Part shown: piece by piece, positions 1 through 7,005 of the stretch
How positions within the stretch are numbered: position 1 is the stretch's first letter
Layout: every line of letters begins with the position of its first letter
DNA from: Saprospirales bacterium
Lineage (GTDB): Bacteria > Bacteroidota > Bacteroidia > Chitinophagales > Saprospiraceae
DNA length: 11,002 nucleotides
Assembly: GCA_003559985.1 (NCBI GenBank)
Contig: PWJP01000179.1
Location: 1 to 11,002 of the forward strand
Direction: 5' to 3'
Made by a program: the position numbers and the translations under genes
The notes under the pieces: model-generated
Database searches by the model: none
Told to the model about the DNA's origin: nothing
Seen by the model: the letters and a program-made list of their open reading frames with translations, nothing else

Positions 1-87
1 AAAACGGAGGTAGTTATGTTTAAGAGAAGATTTAAAAGAGTTTACCAGGTAGCGGCGATAAACGCCCCCGCTACAAAGATTTTTTAA
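1..87 (+). CDS. Probable 3' end of an upstream gene, product unknown
   Basis: The frame starting at base 1 is open to a TAA at 85-87 and continues off the left edge. Its last residues are basic (KRRFKR, then ...VYQVAAINAPATKIF). I do not recognise the family. Two points make it uncertain. An in-frame ATG at 16 is preceded by GGAGG at 6-10 with 5-nt spacing, so a 23-residue mini-ORF (16-87) is possible instead. Frame 3 also ends early, with a TAA at 21-23. A strong terminator at 115-148 shows that some transcript does end here on the + strand, which supports a gene coming in from the left. The identity cannot be settled without the sequence upstream. Confidence 0.35.
   Translation, partial: KTEVVMFKRRFKRVYQVAAINAPATKIF
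49..85 (+). other. Small hairpin followed by a T-run, inside the end of the leftmost ORF
   Basis: GTAGCGG (49-55) pairs with CCGCTAC (68-74) around a 12-nt loop, and AAAG then ATTTTTT follow to 85. It resembles a weak terminator, but it overlaps the open frame ending at 87 and a stronger terminator lies just downstream, so it may be incidental. Confidence 0.25.
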
Positions 88-114
88 GGTTAGAGTTAAA
101 AGTTAATCAGTTAG

Positions 115-148
115 CCCGGATGCAATGTAATTTGTGTCCGGGTTTTTT
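115..148 (+). terminator. Intrinsic terminator of the leftmost gene
   Basis: CCCGGA (115-120) pairs with TCCGGG (137-142). The stem continues inward with two G-T wobbles and three Watson-Crick pairs (C123-G134, A124-T133, A125-T132), giving 11 pairs around a 6-nt loop. TTTTTT follows at 143-148. The minus-strand side lacks a T-run, so it acts on + strand transcription and isolates the leftmost gene from the next one. Confidence 0.8.
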
Positions 149-185
149 GTTTAAATACTGTGATTATCATTAACTTGCATGCATT

Positions 186-944
186 ATGGGGCTTTTCAGT
201 AAGATAAAGAAGATATTCGGTGGTGGAGATAACAAAGACACCCCCCTACCCAGAGATGAGGAATTCGGCCAAAAGAAGGAATCCTTTGACCCCGAGCGGA
301 TTTTGAAAGAGATGGAGGACGAAATAAAGCAATCCGGGGAAAAGGTCTCCGGCAAAACCGACCGGGAATCAGACAAGAAACCCGGTAAACAAAAGCAGTC
401 CGATGATCTCACTGACCTATTCGTTTCCGAGGAAGACAAAATAGATACCGACCGCATTCGCAAAAGTAGTCTGGAAGACAGGCAGGAAGAATCGAGTAAA
501 GGAGAAGCTGAACGCACTTCATCCAAAAAGTCCCACTCCCAAAGTGAAAGTGATTCAGAAAGGGATCGCTTTTCCGAGTCCATGGAAGACTTGAAAAATC
601 GCGCTTCGGCTGCAGGGTCGAAAGTAAAAAAGGGCATGGATGAATTTCTAGACGATGTGAAGAAAAAATCGGACGAGCTGGATCGCATCGAAGAGGAAGA
701 AGCCAAAAAATATTCAGGTCCGTTGAAGTACCGGGACAAATCACTTTTGGACGACAAAGATGACTTTTTTAAAAAGGCCAGTGCTTTTGCAGATGGCAGA
801 CCCATGCCTGACGAAAAGCCCGAGGTGGTAAAGAAGAAATCAGACGATAAAAAATCCGAGGACAAGCGCAAAGTTTACGGTTTCGAAGACCTGGACGGCG
901 ATGGCGATGAGATCATAGACGACGCCATTATCGAGGAGGAGTGA
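186..944 (+). CDS. Highly charged, mostly disordered protein of unknown function
   Basis: 252 residues, no recognised enzyme domain. The N-terminus MGLFSKIKKIFGGG could form a short amphipathic helix and lie on a membrane surface, but there is no signal peptide or membrane span. Residues about 15-125 are K/D/E/S-rich low complexity, likely disordered. Residues about 128-175 look like a charged helix or coiled coil. Residues 179-205 (with LLDDKDDFFKKASAFADG) are the most protein-like block and feel familiar from small Bacteroidota hypothetical proteins, but this is recollection, not a search. The tail at 235-246 (DLDGDGDEIIDD) resembles an EF-hand calcium loop with Asp in place of the final Glu; a single loop without clear flanking helices is weak evidence. 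The ATG at 186 is the first good start; there is no SD, as is usual in this phylum. No clear promoter leaves room for a 5' leader. An M23 hydrolase gene follows, with its own promoter, so no shared operon is implied. The reverse strand is also open here because of the biased codons. Confidence 0.8.
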   Translation: MGLFSKIKKIFGGGDNKDTPLPRDEEFGQKKESFDPERILKEMEDEIKQSGEKVSGKTDRESDKKPGKQKQSDDLTDLFVSEEDKIDTDRIRKSSLEDRQEESSKGEAERTSSKKSHSQSESDSERDRFSESMEDLKNRASAAGSKVKKGMDEFLDDVKKKSDELDRIEEEEAKKYSGPLKYRDKSLLDDKDDFFKKASAFADGRPMPDEKPEVVKKKSDDKKSEDKRKVYGFEDLDGDGDEIIDDAIIEEE

Positions 945-1004
945 TTTCGAATCCCTCCCTTTTGCCTTACTTTAACACTTTTAGGCTCCCCCATTCCAAA
1001 AAAC

Positions 1005-1032
1005 TTGCTTATTATTGCAGTCTGTAGATTTA
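1005..1032 (+). promoter_or_regulatory. Bacteroidota-type promoter for the M23 peptidase gene
   Basis: TTG at 1005-1007 and TAGATTTA at 1025-1032 lie 17 bp apart. The second box matches the Bacteroidota -7 consensus TAnnTTTG at all but the last fixed base. Transcription would start near 1038, leaving 40-75 nt before the ATGs at 1081 and 1111. If real, it rules out the TTG at 1015 as the start codon, since that lies upstream of transcription. Read by eye only. Confidence 0.45.
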
Positions 1033-1110
1033 CTGAGGTCTCGATTCCCGAATCAATTGACAGTGGGATTTGACTTACGAATGGTTCAAACACGACAACT
1101 GCACAATTAC

Positions 1111-2394
1111 ATGAAAAAGCGTCCTATACAATGGTTGGGGTTGTTTATAATATTCATTTTCCCCTTTACCTTCCTGTATTTACTTCCTGAAAATTCCACA
1201 GAATGGAAAGAAGATGCTGATGCATTTTCCATCCCCACTGAACCGGATATCTACTTTGGCTTCCCTAAAGACTCTTTTTTCATACATGAAGCGACCATAA
1301 AGCCCAATGAGTTTTTGTCGGGCATCTTACTCAACCACAATGTAAGCTACGCCACCATAGCAGACCTTGAACAAGAAACACGGGATACGTATTCGGTGCG
1401 CAGGCTCAGGTCAGGCAGGGACTACGCTGTTTTGAACCGGGACACAAGCACAGCAGCAGATTATTTTATCTACAAGCCCGGACCATTTAGTTATGTGGTG
1501 TACTCTTTAGACCCCGATAGTTTGTACGCCGAGGTGCACCGCCACCCCATTGATACGGTCGTCAGAACGGGAGCCGGTCATATCGACCACAGCCTTTGGG
1601 TAGCCATGCAGAATGGAGGTATGAACCCCGCTCTTATCAGCAAAATGGAAGATGCCCTGGCGTGGACAGTAGATTTTTACCACATTCAAAAAGGCGACCA
1701 GTTCAAATTGCTCTACGAGGAATTGAAGATTGACGGAGAAGCTGTTGGAATAGGACGTTTGCTCGGCGCCAATTACATTGACCGGTCGGGCGACAACTAC
1801 GCCATTTACTTTGAAAATAAGAACTACAGCGGGTTTTACGACCTGGATGGTCTGCCGATGAAGCGCGCCTTTCTGAGAGCACCGGTAAGATACAGCCGGA
1901 TATCATCCCGGTACAACCCAAGACGGATGCACCCGGTCCTACAGCGCATAAGACCTCATTTGGGGACCGATTATGCAGCACCCCATGGCACGGAAATCTT
2001 CACAGTTGCCGACGGTGTGGTTACTGAAGTCGCTTATACTTCAGGTAATGGTAACTACGTAAAAATCCGCCACGACCACGTGTACGAGACCCAGTATCTG
2101 CACATGTCCAGATTTGCGGAAGGTATCAGACCAGGTGTACGAGTAACGCAAGGTCAGGTGATCGGATATGTGGGTTCAACGGGAATGGCTACCGGACCGC
2201 ATGTTTGTTTCCGATTTTGGAAAAACGGACGTCAGGTGGATCACCTCAGACTTAATCTTCCCCCTCCCGAACCAATGTCTGATGAGGATTTGCCGTATTA
2301 CTTCGCACACCGGGATTCCATGCTTCCAATCATCGATTCCATTCGGCTTCCCGATGAAAAACCGGAGTCCAGCCTGGTGGTGGGTTTGGAGTAA
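1111..2394 (+). CDS. Membrane-anchored M23 family peptidoglycan endopeptidase (MepM/OapA-like)
   Basis: Predicted zinc hydrolase that cuts peptide cross-links of cell wall peptidoglycan in the periplasm. From the ATG at 1111 it is 427 residues. Residues 9-26 are one hydrophobic span (LGLFIIFIFPFTFLYLLP) after a KKR start, so a signal anchor. Residues about 55-115 resemble the OapA/LysM-like wall-binding domain of the MepM group (PNEFLSGILLNHNVSYATI, then RRLRSGRDYAVL). The M23 domain covers about 265-390: H283 and D287 (HLGTDYAAPHGT) are the first two zinc ligands, H331 (YLHMSR) and H364 (GPHVCFRFW) the catalytic pair. The third ligand, normally the second His of HxH, is Cys366 here. The frame is open back to a TTG at 1015, but a likely promoter overlaps that stretch. 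The ATG at 1081 (437 residues) is the main alternative; 1111 gives the more typical short charged lead before the membrane span. Neither has an SD. It converges with rpoC. The family call is firm, the exact substrate bond is not. Confidence 0.93.
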   Translation: MKKRPIQWLGLFIIFIFPFTFLYLLPENSTEWKEDADAFSIPTEPDIYFGFPKDSFFIHEATIKPNEFLSGILLNHNVSYATIADLEQETRDTYSVRRLRSGRDYAVLNRDTSTAADYFIYKPGPFSYVVYSLDPDSLYAEVHRHPIDTVVRTGAGHIDHSLWVAMQNGGMNPALISKMEDALAWTVDFYHIQKGDQFKLLYEELKIDGEAVGIGRLLGANYIDRSGDNYAIYFENKNYSGFYDLDGLPMKRAFLRAPVRYSRISSRYNPRRMHPVLQRIRPHLGTDYAAPHGTEIFTVADGVVTEVAYTSGNGNYVKIRHDHVYETQYLHMSRFAEGIRPGVRVTQGQVIGYVGSTGMATGPHVCFRFWKNGRQVDHLRLNLPPPEPMSDEDLPYYFAHRDSMLPIIDSIRLPDEKPESSLVVGLE

Positions 2395-2459
2395 AACCAA
2401 CTCAAAAATATAGGGGTTTTAAAAGATAGTATTCCCTCAGCAACTGATTAAAAGTTCTA

Positions 2460-2495
2460 ATACGCACGGCCGTGCGTATCTACAGGTATGCTGTC
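2460..2495. repeat. REP-like palindromic repeat, copy 1
   Basis: Positions 2460-2479 are a perfect 20-bp inverted repeat, ATACGCACGGCCGTGCGTAT, followed by CTACAGGTATGCTGTC. The repeat aligns without gaps to 2565-2600 (25 of 36 bases identical). Its core resembles short palindromic repeats that, as I recall, occur in many copies in Bacteroidota genomes. It could be an extragenic palindrome, a folded RNA element at the end of the M23 transcript, or a protein-binding site. Confidence 0.7.
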
Positions 2496-2564
2496 AATAA
2501 AATGTACTTGACCACAAAAAAGTAGCAGGCACACGGTTATAGATGTGAATTGAAGTATTTTGGC

Positions 2565-2600
2565 ATACACGGGGCCGCGTGTAAACACAGATATGCGGAC
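2565..2600. repeat. REP-like palindromic repeat, copy 2 (diverged)
   Basis: Positions 2566-2583 form an 18-bp inverted repeat with one mispair (G2572 facing G2577), followed by AACACAGATATGCGGAC. It aligns in the same register as copy 1, 105 bp away. Two arm positions differ as pairs: G-C becomes A-T and A-T becomes G-C. The copy ends where the T-run of the rpoC terminator begins (2601). Confidence 0.6.
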
Positions 2601-2640
2601 AAAAAAAAGCCCCGGGATTTATCAAATAAATCTCGAGGCT
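2601..2640 (-). terminator. Intrinsic terminator of the rpoBC operon
   Basis: On the minus strand, 2640-2626 pairs with 2622-2608 over 15 positions (one A-C mismatch, one T-G wobble) around a 3-nt loop. Eight T follow (2608-2601). It lies 30 nt after the rpoC stop codon and ends the operon. On the + strand the same stem is followed by only TTT, so it is at best weakly bidirectional. Confidence 0.92.
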
Positions 2641-2670
2641 TTAAAACTTTATGATTCAGTGGGATTCGTT

Positions 2671-5600
2671 TTATTTCCCGTTACCCGATGTCTTTTCGGA
2701 AGCATCTTTGGGCAGTACGAGTAATTTGTCGAAATGACGCATACCGGTACCGGCTGGGATTTTCTTACCCACAATCACATTTTCTTTCAATCCGTTCAGC
2801 ACATCCTTTTTAGCGGACATGGCTGCCGTACTCAATACCTTGGTCGTCTCCTGGAACGAAGCGGCAGAAATCCACGACTCCGTACCGAGAGATGATTTGG
2901 TAATACCCTGAAGTATGGCGCTGGAAGTGGCCGGAATCGCATCCCGGAATTCCACCGTTTTCAGGTCTTTGCGCTTGAGAGCGGAATTTTCCTCCCTCAC
3001 CTGGCGCAGAGAGACAATTTGTCCCGGCTTGAGGTTGGTGCTGGCACCGGATTCAGTAATCACTTTCTTATCAAAAATCCAGTCATTTTGCTCCAGGAAG
3101 TCGTATTTTTCAACCGCTTCACCTTCGAGGAAAGTAGTATCGCCCGGATCTTCAATCTGAACCCTTCGCATCATCTGACGGACAATCACCTCAATGTGTT
3201 TGTCATTGATGGCGATACCCTGAGAGCGGTAAACCTCCTGGACTTCATTAACCAGATAAGATTGCACTGCGTAAGGTCCTTTTATCGCGAGAATATCAGT
3301 CGCAGCAATGGATCCCTCAGACAGTTGCATACCGGCTCTCACAAAGTCGCCCTCCTGCACCAAAATGTGCTTGGACAATCCGATGAGGTATTTGCGCTTT
3401 TGGCCTGTCCTCTCATCTTCAACGAAGACCTCACGGTTTCCTCTTTTAATCTTACCGAAACTCACGATTCCATCAATTTCAGATACCACTGAAGGATTTG
3501 ATGGGTTTCTGGCCTCGAACAATTCGGTAACACGCGGAAGACCACCGGTAATATCCTGAATGGCTCCGAGTTTCCTCGGTATTTTGGCAATGCGCTGACC
3601 CGCTTTAATTTCGTCTCCCTCATCAACCGATATGTAAGCACCTACCGGCATGTTGTAGCTCTTGAGTATCTCGCCGTCGGGAGAGAGTATTTTTATTTCA
3701 GGTATTTTACGCTTGTTCTTTGACTCGATGATAATTTTCTCCACATAGCCCGTCTGATCATCTTTCTCTGTTCGGAAAGTGACATTTTCTTCAATGGATT
3801 CGTAGCTCACGATACCACTAAACTCCGAGATAATGACACTGTTGAACGGATCCCATGAGCAGAGTCGGTCTCCTTTCTTAACCTTTTGTCCTTCCTCCAC
3901 ATAGAGAATAGAACCGTAGGGCGCATAATCGCTAAAGAGTATCTTACCGCTGTCTTTATCCACAAGGCGAATTTCACCTGAACGAGACAGAATTACAGAG
4001 TTATCGGAGTCCAAAAGGTCAGTCGTTCTGAGGTTGTCAAATGCGACCACACCTTCTTGCTTGGCTACCATTTCAGATTCCTGCTGGGTAACAGAGGCCA
4101 CACCACCCACGTGGAATGTTCTAAGTGTCAACTGCGTACCCGGCTCACCAATACTCTGGGCTGCGATAATACCAACTGAATCGCCGGATTCTGCCACACG
4201 ACCTGTAGCCAGGTTCTTACCGTAGCACTTGGCGCAAACGCCTCGCTTGGTTTCACAAGTGAGAACCGATCTTATGGTCACTGATTCGATGCCAATATCT
4301 TCGATTCTCTCAGCCAGTTTGGAAGAAATGTATTCCCCTGCGCCCACGATTATCTCATCCGTTTCGGGGTGGAACAAATCGTGGAGCGAATAGCGGCCTG
4401 CAATCCTACCGGACAGATTCTCAATAACCTTATCCTTATCTCTTAATGCGGTAATTTCAATTCCGCGAAGTGTATGACAATCTTCCTCCAGTACGACTAC
4501 ATCCTGCGAAACATCGACCAATCTTCTGGTGAGGTAACCCGCATCCGCTGTCTTGAGTGCTGTATCTGCCAAACCTTTCCGTGCACCGTGAGTAGATATA
4601 AAGTACTCGAGTACAGAGAGGCCATCAACAAAATTCGAGAGAATTGGGTTCTCGATAATCGCTCCTCCAGTATCACCGGATTTTCTAGGTTTAGCCATCA
4701 GACCACGCAAACCGCACAACTGCTTAATCTGCTGTTTACTACCACGAGCACCTGAGTGCAACATCATGTAAACCGAGTTAAAACCACCCTTGTGACTGGA
4801 CAGTTCCTTCATCAGGTTGTCGGTAATGGTGTTATCTGCAAAAGTCCACTTATCTATAATCTGGTTGTATCGCTCATTGTTGGTGATGAGACCCATGTTG
4901 TAGTTCTCCCAAACTTCATCCACATCACCTTGCGCCTCAACCAACATCTGTTCCTTCACTGTGGGAACGATCATATCCCCGAGATTAAAGGAAAGTCCAC
5001 CTTTAAACGACCAGTAGAAGCCCATGTCCTTGATTTGATCGAGGAAGGCAGCGGTTCGCTTAAAGTCAGTTTGATCAATGATATCAGCGATTACCTTTTT
5101 GAGGTTCTTTTTGGTCAAAAGCTCATTGACAAAAGGCAGACCATCAGGAACGGCTTCATTAAAGATTACCCTTCCGATGGTAGTCTCCAGGCGCTTTTTA
5201 ACGAGTTGACCCTTTTCGCCTTCCACATCGACGCGTACATTTACATAAGCATGAAGCTCAACTTTACCTTCGTTGTAGGCTATTCTGGCTTCTTCTTCTG
5301 AATAGAATTTCATGCCGTATCCCAAAACTTCTGAGCCGTTTTCAGGCTTTTTGGCTTTGGTCAGATAATAAAGACCCAAAACCATATCCTGCGAAGGCAG
5401 TGTTACCGGGGATCCATCTTGCGGGTTCAGCATATTGTGAGCAGAGAGCAACAGCACCTGGGCTTCGAGTATGGAAGCATGGCTCAGTGGTACGTGTACC
5501 GCCATTTGGTCACCGTCAAAATCCGCGTTAAAAGCACCGCAAACCAGCGGGTGCAATTGAATGGCTTTACCCTCAATCAGTCTGGGCTGGAAGGCCTGAA

Positions 5601-6948
5601 CAGAGAGTCTGTGAAGGGTTGGGGCCCGGTTGAGTATCACGGGATGTCCCTTCAGTATATTTTCGAGAATTTCCCAAATTACCGGGTCTTTTCTATCTAC
5701 CAGCTTCTTGGCTGATTTTACCGTTTTTACAATGCCCCTTTCAATCAGTTTTCTGATGATAAAAGGTTTGAAAAGTTCGCTGGCCATTCCCTTGGGGAGT
5801 CCACATTCGTGTAGTTTAAGTGTGGGACCAACAACAATTACGGAACGGCCTGAGTAATCCACCCTTTTTCCGAGTAGGTTCTGACGGAAACGACCCTGTT
5901 TTCCCTTGAGTACATCACTCAGGGATTTGAGGGCGCGTCCACCTTCCGCTTTGACAGCGTTGGATTTTCTTGAGTTGTCAAAAAGCGAGTCAACGGCTTC
6001 CTGCAACATCCTCTTTTCGTTTCTGAGAATAACCTCAGGTGCCTTGATTTCCATCAGTCGCTTGAGGCGATTGTTTCTGATGATAACCCTGCGGTAGAGG
6101 TCATTGAGGTCAGAACTTGCAAATCGGCCACCATCAAGAGGAACCAATGGTCTCAATTCAGGTGGTGTAACGGGCAAGTACTGAATAACAGCCCATTCCG
6201 GCTTGTTCTCCATGCGCTCCTGACCATCGCGGAATGCCTCCACTACACGCAGTCTTTTCAGTGCTTCCGACTTTCGCTGTTGCGAGGTCTCCGTTGCAGC
6301 CTGATGTCTAAGTTCGTAAGAAAGCGATTCCAGGTCAAGTCTTTCCAGGAGTGCGTGCACTGCATCGGCACCCATTTTTGCTATAAACTTGTCCGGGTTA
6401 TCGTCTTCAAGCTGTTGATTTTCTTTGGGGAGTGAATCGAGCACATCCAGATATTCCTCCTCCGTGAGCAGGTCCATTTTCGTGATGCCATCCGACTCTT
6501 TTACACCCGGCTGAACAACCACAAAGCGCTCGAAGTAAATTACAGATTCGAGTTTTTTGGATGACAGACCGAGTAAGTAACCAATTTTATTTGGGAGAGA
6601 CTTGAAAAACCAAATATGCACAACGGGAACCACCAACTTGATGTGTCCCATGCGCTCACGTCTCACCTTTTTTTCTGTAACTTCCACCCCACAGCGGTCA
6701 CAAACGATGCCCTTGTAGCGGATTCGCTTGTACTTACCGCAGTAACACTCGTAATCTTTAACCGGACCAAAAATCCGCTCACAGAAGAGTCCATCGCGCT
6801 CCGGTTTGTAGGAGCGGTAGTTTATGGTCTCCGGCTTGAGAACCTCTCCGTGCGAACGCTCCAGGATATCATCCGGGGAGCACAGGCTGATAGAGATGGA
6901 ACTAAAAGATGTATGGGTGGTAATATTCTGATTTTTTGAAACAGCCAT
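2671..6948 (-). CDS. rpoC: DNA-directed RNA polymerase subunit beta'
   Basis: Largest subunit of RNA polymerase; it forms the clamp, holds the catalytic magnesium and makes RNA from DNA with RpoB, RpoA and sigma. 1425 residues, full length (Escherichia coli about 1407). Visible landmarks: N-terminal zinc site C68, C70, C83, C86 (CYCGKYK then CDRCG); catalytic NADFDGD at 474-480 with Asp476, Asp478 and Asp480; bridge helix around 730-757 ([21 protein letters not shown] region); second zinc site C824, C898, C905, C908 ([11 protein letters not shown]); trigger-loop segment with [10 protein letters not shown], His946. The C-terminal [15 protein letters not shown] block is typical. No large insertion, frameshift or missing key residue is seen. 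The ATG at 6948-6946 has no SD; the stretch before it is A/T-rich, as is usual in Bacteroidota. It lies 57 nt after rpoB, same operon, and ends in its own terminator. Confidence 0.99.
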   Translation of the reverse strand: MAVSKNQNITTHTSFSSISISLCSPDDILERSHGEVLKPETINYRSYKPERDGLFCERIFGPVKDYECYCGKYKRIRYKGIVCDRCGVEVTEKKVRRERMGHIKLVVPVVHIWFFKSLPNKIGYLLGLSSKKLESVIYFERFVVVQPGVKESDGITKMDLLTEEEYLDVLDSLPKENQQLEDDNPDKFIAKMGADAVHALLERLDLESLSYELRHQAATETSQQRKSEALKRLRVVEAFRDGQERMENKPEWAVIQYLPVTPPELRPLVPLDGGRFASSDLNDLYRRVIIRNNRLKRLMEIKAPEVILRNEKRMLQEAVDSLFDNSRKSNAVKAEGGRALKSLSDVLKGKQGRFRQNLLGKRVDYSGRSVIVVGPTLKLHECGLPKGMASELFKPFIIRKLIERGIVKTVKSAKKLVDRKDPVIWEILENILKGHPVILNRAPTLHRLSVQAFQPRLIEGKAIQLHPLVCGAFNADFDGDQMAVHVPLSHASILEAQVLLLSAHNMLNPQDGSPVTLPSQDMVLGLYYLTKAKKPENGSEVLGYGMKFYSEEEARIAYNEGKVELHAYVNVRVDVEGEKGQLVKKRLETTIGRVIFNEAVPDGLPFVNELLTKKNLKKVIADIIDQTDFKRTAAFLDQIKDMGFYWSFKGGLSFNLGDMIVPTVKEQMLVEAQGDVDEVWENYNMGLITNNERYNQIIDKWTFADNTITDNLMKELSSHKGGFNSVYMMLHSGARGSKQQIKQLCGLRGLMAKPRKSGDTGGAIIENPILSNFVDGLSVLEYFISTHGARKGLADTALKTADAGYLTRRLVDVSQDVVVLEEDCHTLRGIEITALRDKDKVIENLSGRIAGRYSLHDLFHPETDEIIVGAGEYISSKLAERIEDIGIESVTIRSVLTCETKRGVCAKCYGKNLATGRVAESGDSVGIIAAQSIGEPGTQLTLRTFHVGGVASVTQQESEMVAKQEGVVAFDNLRTTDLLDSDNSVILSRSGEIRLVDKDSGKILFSDYAPYGSILYVEEGQKVKKGDRLCSWDPFNSVIISEFSGIVSYESIEENVTFRTEKDDQTGYVEKIIIESKNKRKIPEIKILSPDGEILKSYNMPVGAYISVDEGDEIKAGQRIAKIPRKLGAIQDITGGLPRVTELFEARNPSNPSVVSEIDGIVSFGKIKRGNREVFVEDERTGQKRKYLIGLSKHILVQEGDFVRAGMQLSEGSIAATDILAIKGPYAVQSYLVNEVQEVYRSQGIAINDKHIEVIVRQMMRRVQIEDPGDTTFLEGEAVEKYDFLEQNDWIFDKKVITESGASTNLKPGQIVSLRQVREENSALKRKDLKTVEFRDAIPATSSAILQGITKSSLGTESWISAASFQETTKVLSTAAMSAKKDVLNGLKENVIVGKKIPAGTGMRHFDKLLVLPKDASEKTSGNGK

Positions 6949-7005
6949 GATAAAAAATTAAGGTTGATAGAAAAGGTACCAATTCAACAATCTCCTCTAA
7001 GAGGT
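6949..7005 (-). other. rpoB-rpoC spacer
   Basis: 57 bases. Just after the rpoB stop, the minus strand has a short CCTC-TTA-GAGG hairpin (7004-6994) overlapping an AGGAG, but this lies about 40 nt before the rpoC ATG, too far to serve it. The rest is A/T-rich. No promoter or terminator is evident, which fits co-transcription. Confidence 0.6.

Larger units (their letters stand above)
2395..2670. other. Convergent intergenic region between the M23 gene and rpoC
   Basis: 276 bases without a convincing gene. It holds two related palindromic repeats (2460-2495 and 2565-2600) and the rpoC terminator (2601-2640). I find no separate terminator with a T-run for the M23 gene on the + strand. Its transcript may end at the first palindrome or at the rpoC hairpin, which has only TTT on that side. 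Confidence 0.7.

Noticed and set aside
146..178. Possible promoter for the 186-944 gene: TTTG (146-149) and TAACTTGC (171-178)
   Set aside because: The spacing of 21 fits, but two bases of the -7 box mismatch, the upstream box overlaps the terminator T-run, and it would leave only about 2 nt before the ATG. A leaderless start is possible but not supported.
170..871. Long minus-strand open frame (233 codons) opposite the charged protein
   Set aside because: It is serine- and leucine-rich only because it is the complement of Lys/Asp/Glu/Ser codons. The + strand frame has the sensible N-terminus and a terminator just upstream of it.
2526..2549. A third copy of the palindromic repeat between the two (CACACGG...TGTG)
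   Set aside because: Only short pieces match, the arms do not pair well and the shared tail is missing.
4756..5301. Plus-strand open frame of 181 codons inside rpoC
   Set aside because: It lies fully opposite a highly conserved part of rpoC and has no promoter or family resemblance, so it is a shadow frame.
6993..7004. AGGAG after the rpoB stop as ribosome site for rpoC or a short peptide
   Set aside because: It is about 40 nt from the rpoC ATG. The only frame it could serve starts with TTG and is about ten codons long, with nothing to support it.
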